From NCBI RefSeq assembly GCF_041381155.1, contig NC_091137.1, positions 23,233,655 through 23,297,654 on the forward strand: 64,000 bases of DNA. The letters are read 5' to 3'. Under the pieces are notes generated by a model that did no database searches, was not told the origin of the DNA, and saw only the letters and a program-made list of their open reading frames with translations. A program made the position numbers and the translations under genes. Positions 48,001 to 59,249 of this stretch are shown piece by piece (the stretch's first letter is position 1; each line of letters starts with the position of its first letter). This DNA is from Argopecten irradians. Its lineage: Eukaryota; Mollusca; Bivalvia; Pectinida; Pectinidae.

Positions 48001-48990
48001 CAACCAATCATATACACACGTATAACAAATAAAATGTTTGTAACATTATGTCTAACCAGGAAAAATTTATAAATGCTTGAAGTTAAAATCCTTCTAAAAT
48101 ATATGTAGCTCAGTCCCGCATTTACAAGAAGAGTTCAAATTAAAATATTCTTTTGAAATTAATATAAAACTCCCACTTAACATTTGACAATAACTTACAA
48201 CATTAAAAATAATTATAGAAAAAAATATAAATAAATCAGTGAATAAAAAGAAACTAGCTAATTTAAATTATAATAACTATAGCACTAAACCTCACAACAC
48301 TGGCAACGGATATAAAATGGGACTAATTCATGTACCATGTAATACCCAACAACGTTTGTGTGAGACTATAAGTATCTCCAGTGGTGATGGAACACAACTC
48401 TTTGTAATCTTCGAATTCCCTCTGAAATGACGTTAGCACAGGATATATATCCTCTATTACCATAATTCCATCACCAATAGAAGCAAGAGTCCCACAAAAA
48501 TGTTATCAGGTATCACATAGTACATGAACTAGTCCCATTAAGAACTAATTTTATGAATAGTATTTGGCATTATTGACAGAGATACATAGCTTTATAGCAA
48601 TTACTGATATGGCATATATAGATCTATATGCTATTCACTTTCTGCAGATATAAATATATACATTGGATAGTAAATTGACCCTCCAGATTTTTAACACTGC
48701 TCAATTAATGGATATATTGGTTCATTATTATTTTTGATGCTTTAATAAATCATTTATAAATATTCAACTTCAGTAAATGTGCCATGCTTCCTCAGATAAA
48801 TTAAATGTTTTTCTTTAAAAACTATCATAATGCTAAAAAACTTGCCTCGATCATTAGTGACAATAGTAACATACATATCTGGACATTTCCTTTCTGAAAA
48901 ACCAAATCATCAATGAGTGGATAAAGATCACCAACTATACTGGTAGTACCAAAAGTTTTTGTCACTTATATATAAATATATATATATATA
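45055..48990. other. Spacer after POLR1H, AT-rich
   Basis: The first few hundred bases are the POLR1H 3' UTR (AATAAA near 45197 and again near 45535). The rest is very AT-rich without a supported gene. A 24-C run with a CACC lead-in lies at about 47800-47826. Confidence 0.4.
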
Positions 48991-49415
48991 TGAAACAGGG
49001 TGCAGGATTTACAATAACTTTAATACCTGCCTCTGCTAGGGATCGAACTCGGGACCTCTGGATTACTAGTCTGACGCTCAACCGATTGAGCTAAAGAGAA
49101 GTTCTCTCTAGCCGAGCGATATATTGCGGCTAGTATTGACCAGGGTTACATACTCCCCCTCCAGGAATCAACTCGTCCTCGAGTTTCCAGGGGTCACAAT
49201 GATTCCTTCACAGGTATCGTGAAGTATCATTCCCAAGTCCCGACATGGGCGCCAATGAAACAGTGTGCAGGATTTACAATAACTTTAATACCTGCCTCTG
49301 CCAGGGATCGAACTCGGGACCTCTGGATTACTAGTCTGACGCTCAACCGATCGAGCTAAAGAGAAGTTCTCTCTAGCCGAGCGATATATTGCGGCTAGTA
49401 TTGACCAGGGTTACA
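48991..49415 (-). mobile_element. Miniature LTR element (TRIM) with tRNA-like LTRs
   Basis: Two 160-bp direct repeats (48991-49150 and 49256-49415), about 98% identical, each bounded by TG...CA, enclose only 105 bp. Read on the minus strand, the inner segment opens with a primer-binding-like site TTGGCGCCCATGTCGGGAC and closes with a purine tract GGAGGGGGAGTA before the second repeat. This is a complete TRIM layout with no coding region. The flanks share TATA, but they lie in a TA-rich microsatellite. Each LTR contains a tRNA-like stretch with a perfect A box (TAGCTCAATCGG) and a B box (GAGTTCGATCCC). The high LTR identity implies a young insertion. Confidence 0.85.
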
Positions 49416-49576
49416 TATAAATAAAAAATGTATATGTAAAGAAACGAAAACCAGTTACAGTAACTGCACAAATGTAATAGAAGATATCTTTTTCTCTTTT
49501 TATTCCATTAAGACCAAGACATTTTACTTAAAAGTTTTTTGCAGTTACTGTAAATATTGCAAGACACTGTCATTTA

Positions 49577-49644
49577 TACCGATAAATCATTTCACTTCAA
49601 AAATAAAGAATACCGATAAATCATTTCACTTCAAAAATAAAGAA
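49577..49644 (+). repeat. Perfect 34-bp tandem duplication
   Basis: TACCGATAAATCATTTCACT plus 14 further bases is repeated twice head to tail without change. Confidence 0.85.
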
Positions 49645-51114
49645 TACAATTACAGTTGTACTTGTCATATTATCCAACATCCTTTAACCAAGCCATCAAC
49701 ACAAAAAATTACTCTTGTCAACCTCCATTTAGTTATTATGATTGTTAATAAGAAGAAAAAAAAACATCATCTTTTATTTAATTGAAATATAGCACCATTT
49801 ACACATGTTACTACGTGTATATATATCATTAGTACTGCATACATAATAATTAGCATGGACCGATATGAACAATTGAAATTAATATATGTATGTAGATCTA
49901 TACATATATTTATATAATTAATGTATAATTGTTACATTTTTTTGTAAATAAAGACATTGGTCAGTACCATATACCGTGTAGGTACTTGAAATAAAATAAT
50001 AATGAAGATGAGACTTGTGTGATTTTTGGATCTATAATGATTCTGTAACTGACATAACTTATTGTATGGTGTAGGATCTTTATTTGCACAAATGTTGCGC
50101 TATAATTCTCTTTAGAAAAACTTGGCCCTGATTTTTGGAATACCTGTTAAATGGGAAATAAACTTAAACTGTAAAGACCAACTTGAATGCGCAGTCACTT
50201 CTAAGAAGAGATGTCTTTTCAGGAGATCATCCAGCTTATAGATGAAGGAGCTTCCAGATACAGATGAGCTACAAGTGGTCGCAAGTTATATTCAAAAGTA
50301 GTAGAGGGCAAATCGTGTTAGGGCTGAGGTATTGATACTTCATACTGTTGAGACCTATGAACATGATAATGTTTACTTGATTTTTAAGAGATATGAGGCA
50401 CATAAAAATGCAGGTGGTGTCGTACAACAGTATTAAAAGACACATATTATACTATGAATTGTCAATTATCATCTTGGTCAATGCACATTCCTGCTAAGAT
50501 AAATATCCAACACAATTAGTGTCCAAGTTGCTATTAATTTTGTTTTGCAACACATTTCACTTTTGTATCAGCTGCCTGTTGAAGAAAATACAAACATTTT
50601 TAAAGCTCTATAAAATATTTGTAGTTTGTTTACGAGGTGGTTGCACTAATTAATCATCATGTCCAACATAAGTCGAAATGTCTAGTCAAATGGGCTTTTT
50701 TGAGTCTCTGCATGAAGATTGCCATATTACACTAGTGCAGTTAGCACTGAGGAGCTTGTGAAAGATTTCATAGGCTCAATATTAATGTACACTATGGTCA
50801 AGTAGAGAGCTTGTGGGATGAGGCCTCCTTAAATAGAGCACAGGTTAACCAAAAATCCTGTAGGACTGCTAAAGAGCAGAAGCTATGAGCCCATTCATGA
50901 GTTTATACCATCAAACCTTTGTAATGGAGAACAAGTCGAAACTGGTTCACCCACCAGGACCAGAAATTGTTACATTAAAGGATTTTCCTTGTACTGTCAT
51001 CCCGGCACTTCTGGTAGAGATGATAAACAGCAGTAGAGGCCAACACCTTTCTCTTTTATGACATGCAAACATATTAATACTGTACTGAGCAGCACGCTTT
51101 ATGAAGCCTAAACA
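49645..51114. other. Spacer and INPP5E 3' UTR
   Basis: The region adjoining 51114 lies downstream of the INPP5E stop on the minus strand and should contain its 3' UTR. No other gene is recognised. Confidence 0.35.
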
Positions 51115-54100
51115 TCACTGTATGGAACACACACCACTAGACTTCTGAGAAGGCTGTGGAGCAGCGGACGGTGCAATGAGGGCTCGTCGTCTTTGGGCTG
51201 AAAGTTTATTACAGAATTAATACTCCATATCCGGCTTTTAAAAATTACAAGCTGTTTGAAATTGAACTGTGAAGAAAATTATTTTCAACATTCATTTCCT
51301 CTTTCATTGTCCATATAGTTGAGTTTTTTCACTTTTATTTTTATGACATGTGACTTCAACATGTCTGATTCCAAACCTCTATAAATGAGACCACTAGGGG
51401 GAGATAATCTAGTGGGTTTTTTGTTGTTGTTTTTTTCAACGAGAACTATTTCATGATTTGGACATACAATGTATGGCAATTAATATTTTTCAATTAATCA
51501 TAGTTCTAATTCAGAATTGAGTTCAAATTATTAACGGAAATGACAATAGTAACTTATCAAATACCCTTGATACAGTAGGTATGTATTTTAAATGAAACAC
51601 ATTAAAACTGTTTTAATAACACATTACTTTATACTTCTTATTAATAATTTTGTCAAATTATTCTTAATGCATTTAGATATATTCTTAAAAAATAATTAGT
51701 AGTAAACATCCGTAAATTTTGCTCTTAGACTAGTATATTTATTTTTCTGCATAAATCAAATCAAGGTATAAACATAGTTAATGTATAAACATACCTGCCA
51801 CATAGACATCCCGATCAAATTTACCATTGGCAAGCTGTATGCTGTAAAACAGAAAATATGAAAAGTGCTAAATGTTTCTCATTTTGGGTATATTATCGTA
51901 CATGTCTATAACTTTAGTAAATGTGTAATTGTCAATTACAGAAACAAATAATTTCTCTTATTAAACATTGTAAGATATACATGTATCCTATTATATTTCA
52001 AAATACATTTCTACGATACTTTTTTTTCACGGTGATAGACTCAAATGTTTGATATCAAAGATATGTGTTGGAATTAATACGTCTATATATTTCTTGTGAA
52101 TCTGTGAGTTATTTCCCCTTCTCATACACTGACCAGTAATAATACTGTAAATATATAACAGAATTTTCATTTGTCAAATATGACTGACAATATATCCATT
52201 AGGTAAGAGAATTATTAATAATAAAAAAGAATTAATTTTAAATTCTAATGTAAATAGAATGGGTACTTACTTATCAGCGCCAGGTTTGACAGCAGCCTCG
52301 TAGACACCGTACACAGGACGATGATCCGACACTCGGATGTTCATCACAGCATCATAGTGAACACAGCTTATGTGGTTCTTTTTCTTTGAATGATAAAGTA
52401 TTCGGTCCTGTAATCAAAAACATGTTGTTTTGTTATAATATAATTCATCAATTTGGAGCATCAGTAAAAATGTCTCCAAGGCTTCTGTATACAATAATCA
52501 TGAATAATGTATATGTTTAGTGTACATAAATAATTATCCTAACATTGAACTGGTAATATCCCTTCACTTACTGTATAGGAAGGTATCCTGAACTTCGGGG
52601 AGGTGTCATACGCCTCCGAATCTAAGTCAAACTTGTATGTTGGTTTGAAGTTTATTCTTCCCTCTGTGAATCCTTGGAAGGCTTTGTCTAAAATCCAATA
52701 TCAATTAATTTTATTTAATTGCGATGAGTAATATATTGAAGGCTGCAGTGCATTGTACATGTTATAGATTTGTACAAATGTATATCCATTTACAACAAAA
52801 TTATATTGTGGGATTTCCAATAATTCTTCAATTATCAGATTCACTAAGTCCATTTTTTTAGTTGCTGTCTTCATTCACAATGAACAATCAAAGTTTTATT
52901 TTCAGAATCAATAATGACAAGAGTAGAGCTGGTTATATTGACAAATCATGCTTAATTCAGGAACAGGTTTAACCATTCCAAAAGGGGAGATATTTACAAT
53001 TGTGTGACAAAATACATACCAAGGAAAAACACCATTTAGATGATGAAATAATTAAATAGATTACACAGAAATACATTTAACAAATATCTACAGGAAACTG
53101 AAAGTTAACATTTAATGAATGTATCCCTTTTAATTAGTACTATATTCCTCCAACTAATCAATTATGGACAAGCCTTAAAGTAATGACTTAAAATATTGAA
53201 ACCAATTCATTGGTGTTTGAAGCTCAAATGGATTCAAATACTTGGATCACATATCATGAATCAAGAAAAACCTATCTTACCTTGGTAAATACACTGTGCT
53301 AGCTCATCCCCGTGAAGGAGGTCCTCAAAGTTTGGGTGCTCCTGTTTCACGATAGCATGTACTAGATCCTCTACTGTATGTCTGCCCTTCTCCAAACGGA
53401 AGTTCAAGTCCCCAAACCAGAAAACTGAATCAAACTTTGTAGTGGCAGGCCCTACAAACCATGTTTGTTATAATCAAGTTTGCCGAGATATTTAATGCAT
53501 TAAATAATTATAAAATATTTGTTCATAATCTAGAATAAAAATTTGTCAATTAAATTAATTTTACTACAAAATAGTTGTTTATACCTTGTAGGTTAGACTG
53601 TGAGCCTGATGCTGTTTTCGGCAATTTCAAGGATGTGTTGATCTTTTGAAAATCGTTGATTCTTTCTTTTAGCTTTCCTGAATCAGCTGAAAAGTCATTG
53701 AAATGGACAATATACGGTAATAACATACCGGTAGATTACAACAGTATATATACATTACAGTTCATTTTGGATAACATGACTGTTCAAATATTCAAAATAA
53801 ACATTGAATTTATATGTATATAGTATAGACCAATATATTGAAAGGAAAACAACAATATTTTAAATATATATATATACATGTACTAGAAATATTTACAGTA
53901 GTACTATCACAATGTGTTATCCGAAGAATTAATTACCATAGTCATTAAAATCCTGATTTCTTTTATGATTTTTTCACTTGTACAAATATATTATATAATC
54001 TTGAATCAATATCTCAATTTTATCAAATGTAATAATATTGATAAATGCAATGTAAACTTTAGTTTTAATAATGGAAGCCCCAGTTGTTTTTAGTGTACTC

Positions 54101-57100
54101 ATTAAAATTTAATCTTCAGCAAATTGCTAGCTATATACATGATTTCCAAAATGACAAAGATCAATTCAACATAACAAGCATTCTCTGTTTTCTTCTAAAG
54201 TGCACACTAAAAAGCAATCTGTGTTCCAGATATAATCATACCAGTCACACTACAGTGCAGACACAAGGGAATGGGTTTGTCATTGAACTCTGGGAGTGAT
54301 CCAAATCAAACGCACAACATAAAGAAATAGGCTCAAAAGAGAGAATAGGAACAACACCTTTCAAAGGGTTCTACAAGTAGCATTACAGGTAAATAACATT
54401 ACACTGGTTAAGTTTTTCGGGTGTTAATTAAAGTTTGGGATAACTCAATCAATAAAAGAAAATACTAACTAAATGTCTGATTTGACTTGTTTGCTATCCA
54501 AAGAAACAAGATAAAATCACAAGGTATAGAGATCACAGTATAAGTAAATATCTGAATATATGATGAAAATACAAGAAATGAAATTGACAGGTCAATTAAT
54601 TTTTCTGCAAACTTACAGTGCTGTCAATTTTAATACAAGCAAAAACTACACAATATCTAAATAAGAGTATTAAGTTTGAAATTCATCTGAACATGTATGC
54701 ATATCACCAAGATAATTTATCTTGTTTCATATTATTGTTTGTTTTTGTATATATAATAATGCTGATTTAAACATTCAATGTTAATTCCCTGGTATACAGG
54801 TTTGTATTTCACATGATTAGGCCCATAAGCATTAATTGGAATGTTAGCTTCATTTTATGTCCACAAATACAATGTATGTGTATCTTCCACTCATTTTAAA
54901 ACAAACATATTTTAGATGTGTTTTATACATGCATATTAAGACAACTTATGTGTACATGTAGTATCTCTCAACCAATTTTCAAAACGATTAAGATATAAAT
55001 AACATACAAGAAGTAACTAATGATATCACAGGAAAAGAATAATCCCTTTTTGCAAAGACTAACTTTGAAAGATGAAAAGACTAAAAAGACCATCTAGTAA
55101 TATAAGTATCAATTAATATTCATGTTAGATTCTTACAGTGGGTACTTCTGTTTGCTAAAATAAATAATTGATAATGTCAATCAGTTTTAATTTGTAATAA
55201 CTTCTTTAGAATTAGGACATGACGTTTTCGAACACAGACTATTGAATTTAAGCTATTTCTTAAACATAGAGTACAATATACATCTTAATGCATAGTAGAT
55301 CAAAAGGAAGGACTATAGACAAATTTGCCTCCAAGACAATAAAATGATTTAAAACACAGATTATCGATTAAGAAATCCTTTTCTGCATTGGGACAATGTT
55401 TGTGTGCTGATGTTCTACAATTTTGGTAGTGGAAAAAAAACCTGAGCTCTCAGAGAAAAAGAGGAAATCAAAGACTGAATTATTTAGTACATGTTTAAAG
55501 CCAATGTCTCAAACATACTCATAAATGACAGATTTAAATTTAATTTTAGATTGTAAGATACCTTCTATCTCAGCACAGTAGCTCTTGTGTTGTATGAGTA
55601 CAGGAAATAAAGCTTTTCGGAAATGAGGACAGAAATTTTGTCTTATTTTTATAAAACAATCAATTAAAAGCATTAATTTGATGAACCAAGACAGAAATGT
55701 GAAGAAAACAGTGTCATCATGCTATATTTTACTGGCATTATCAAATGAGAAGCTAAAATGAATTAACAGAAAATGAGCTAAGATTACTAAAAAAAACAAT
55801 AAATACACATCCAAATGACAGCCATACTTACAAGCAAAATGTGAATTGATGAAAAGAAACGAAGTTCCAAAGAATGTAAATGAGACAGCAACAGCACCCT
55901 TTGTTTTCACCATGGTAACAGCCCTCGTTGTTACTTGGTCCTCCTCAGGTTCTGTAACCATAGCAACCCAACAAGTAAACAACATATTCCTAATATATTT
56001 AAGTTTTATTCATCTCAGCACAATTAGTTTATGTATTTAGCTTTCTGAAAGTCATAGCATATGATTAATTATGAATATTATGTATATAAATTATATTAAA
56101 ATAATTTGTTGTAATTTCCAAATTGATGACTAAAATGTTATATCAATTAAAATTTATTTCTTTTTTAAAACAGTTTTTTACATACCTGAACAAAACCAGA
56201 TGAGATCCCTGCGTATGAAGATGGCAAGATGGAGTGAGCCATGAGTGGCCGAGTAGAAGAGTACATGAGATGGACCGAGTGTTGTCTGTATAATCACTTC
56301 CCATTCCTTCCTGTTCACAGAGATTAAATATTTTACAATAATCAACATGAAAACAAATGGCGAAAAAAGTAGAGAAGAAATAGTTAATCATCACTAATGT
56401 TAGCTCGAAATCAAAAAATACAAAACACGTTTACATGTATTTATTAGATTGGTTACAAGACTATAAGTTTTTTTTATAAGATTTCTCAGCTGATTATCTC
56501 CCCCTAGTTTGAAAAAAACTAGATTCACACATGTTGCAAAGACAAAAATTAACAAGTCAAATTTTAGTGGTATTTTGAATACATTGATCTAAAGCTTAAG
56601 GCTGGTGGTGAGTCTTTCTTTAACCTCACAACTTGTATAAAGTTGATGATCCTGTTTTAATTAATTGTTAGTAAAACTGTACTTATTTTTTTTTAATCAA
56701 ATAATAAACAAAACAATAAAACAAAAATTTAAAAAACAACCTTCCAAATTCATCTTGCTGGGATATTTTCATTTTTTTTTAAATATATTTATTACAATGT
56801 TATGTTTTTTTAAGATAACAAATTTTGATCAGATACTAGATAGAAGATAGATGCATAAATGTAATGGTTTCTGTACAAGTATTGTTATGGTACAATTAGT
56901 GAAAGTCTCAAAGTATATGGTATTGAGGTACCGGCATGTATCAGGCACACTTTTAGGAGATAGTATCAAGAAACATTGACATCTATTGTAATTTCAGATA
57001 CAAATTCATGAGATGACAATAGCTTTTGCACAATATTATTTGCAGATTAAAAAGTTTATTTGAGATCATATTTACTTGTTCATGTTATTTTCCTGTGTTC

Positions 57101-59249
57101 CTATTGCATACAGGTCCTGTACAAAATCACTGGCTTCTGGTAGCAGAAAATCTTGTAGACTAGCCTTGAACTCCTGCAATTACCAAAATGAAAATTTATC
57201 AAGTTCAACTAAATCTAAAACACAATTCACGTCAGGAACCGATGTACAAAATTCAATGTACCAGCCTGAGTATACACATTATATTCATTATCATTTCCAG
57301 GTTATTACATATCAAGTAATTAATCTACTTTTAGTAAAATATTTCTCATTAGCATCATCCATATTTCTCTCTTTTAGTAAGGTTCACCATATATATTATA
57401 ATGTAAATATTTTGCTGAATGAAATACAATTGTATAAAAATCAATACCTTACCTTAATTTCTCCCATGTTCCAGCTCCCTATCCACACCTTGACCCGCCT
57501 GTCCTGTAGATATCGGTCAAGTTCAGATGGACCCAACAAACTGGATGAGACACTGGCATTTCCACTCCCCATCCTTCAGAGAAATAGAGAATGGCAAAAG
57601 ATGTTTAAAAAAGAACAAACATGATGGAAGATTTAGATTTTTAAGATTTTTTACCTGCAAATATTGTCAGAAATTTTTGAAAAACAATCTAGTGATAAGA
57701 AAAAAAACAACACTTAATAATATTTAATGTTTCTTATATTTTTTATCAATTATATGGTCAGTATTCTTTAAAATAGATTTATTTCCCCCATTATCAAAAA
57801 GAGTGAAAACATTCATTCTGAATAATATGAAAACCTGAAAAAGAATCTAATAAACAGCAAAAAGAATTTATTCAACCTTGGAAAGACTACAAGGCAAAAC
57901 AACAAAAAGATGATTCCTATATGTTTAGACATTATGGTGACTTGAAAAAGTATATTCAAAACTTATTCATTCTGAATGTTTAAGCAAACCACATATATGC
58001 AAAAATAAACAGTATTAAAATATTCCTACCTTGCTCGAGCCTCTGTTATGGGGATTTGGTGGAGAACACTTGATGATGACATTGATCTCTGGGACATCGT
58101 GTCAAATGGTGGATGATGTATAGGGGGTTTCTGAAGGGGACTACCTAAAACTCTGGGAGAGGCTGGGGGTACACTCTCTAGGTATTTATTCAGGGTATAA
58201 GATGAATCAGTCTTGTAGGCAGTTTTTAAAGCCTGTGAGGAAATGTCTTCAGTCAATGGCGGTGGATGGTTCTTTGATGTAATTGGTTCTAATTGTCCAG
58301 TTTTTCGCGGAAGAGAATCACCACTCAAAATATTTTGGTACCTGCTATTAATGTCTTCTTTCAAATCTACTCCTGAATCTATTGTAATATTTGGGTCAGC
58401 TTTATCCTTTGTCTGTTTTTCAGACACAGAAACTTCATCCATTTGCATTTGTTTTAAATCAGTTTGTGAACAAGATTGTTTTTTCGATTTCGCTCCCACC
58501 TCTAGTTCCTCACCAGAAGAATTGGGATCACGGAATCTTTTCTCGCCTTTCTGTTTGATAACTTTCTGTCTCACTTTTTTATCACTTTCAGGTGTAGATT
58601 TATTAGAACCACCTTTTTGCTCTGAGCGTGGGGTAGATGGTGGTTTCGGTGTAAATGGACTATTTCGTAACGATTCTACTGAATTGGTTCTCTCATTTAC
58701 ATTGGCCATCTTCAAGGCCCTAAAACGATGTATTGTGGCATCAGAAGGTGCCTTCCTACTAATGCCGTCATGTTTATCATCATCACTGTCAGAATCAACG
58801 TCCATAGGAGGAGGAGGAGATAACTCCTCTGGTCGTATTACGCTATCACGTTTTTTATCCCTTGGTTTAGGTGTAGGGGTAACTTTTACACTGTCTTTGT
58901 TCCTGGTGGTTTTAGGATCAGAATCTTTCCCACCAGCTGCTACCTTTTCCGATTCTGTCTTAGAATTTTTATTATTGCTGATATCATTATTTGAGTTGGT
59001 GTTTAATTCTGTTTGATTGTGTCCTGTCTCTTTGCTTACAGTTAATTTACTTGCATTTGATTGAAGAGAATATGTAGAACCAAATTCACTTCCACTTTCA
59101 TTGTTGCGTCTTTTCTCTGTTATCTTTGAAATTGCACTACGTTTTTTCTTTCCTTTTTGAGGAGCAGGGGTACCAGTTTCTGTAGGAGGCTTCTTAGAAT
59201 TCTGGCTTATTGTAGTAATTTCCACCTCCATCTTGTTTCCATGATACAT
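51115..59249 (-). CDS. INPP5E: INPP5E, phosphoinositide 5-phosphatase
   Basis: Removes the 5-phosphate from PI(4,5)P2 and PI(3,4,5)P3; in animals it works in the primary cilium. Coding exons (minus): 58030-59249, 57453-57573, 57076-57173, 56186-56310, 55832-55951, 53585-53686, 53281-53451, 52572-52687, 52271-52407, 51795-51841 and 51115-51197. All are GT-AG, phases agree, total 779 residues. Residues 1 to about 406 are a charged, Ser/Pro-rich disordered region with [15 protein letters not shown]. The catalytic domain follows: GSWNM (about 440), [24 protein letters not shown] (about 609), PTYKFD (about 667), RIPSYTDRIL and SDHRPVYG (about 717). It ends in a CaaX box, CSIQ, for prenylation, as in human INPP5E (644 residues). 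The ATG at 59231 has a stronger context than 59249 and may be the real start (773 residues). Confidence 0.93.
57824..57964 (+). pseudogene. 141-bp insert copied from the neighbouring gene
   Basis: Bases 57829-57959 match 62673-62798 of the gene starting at 62435 with about four substitutions, in the same orientation, covering codons for the [20 protein letters not shown] region. The insert is flanked by a perfect 13-bp direct repeat ATTCATTCTGAAT (57811-57823 and 57965-57977). It sits in the first coding intron of INPP5E, on the opposite strand. It has no start codon or splice sites of its own, so it is a dead fragment. The flanking repeats look like a target duplication, as made by LINE machinery or patch repair. 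Confidence 0.85.

Noticed and set aside
49015-49100. Functional tRNA gene (Thr AGT-like, minus strand)
   Set aside because: Present identically in both LTRs of the TRIM and the anticodon stem does not pair properly; it is an internal promoter relic of the element.
58243-59016. 257-codon plus-strand frame
   Set aside because: Antisense shadow of the INPP5E large exon, which is low in stops because of its composition.
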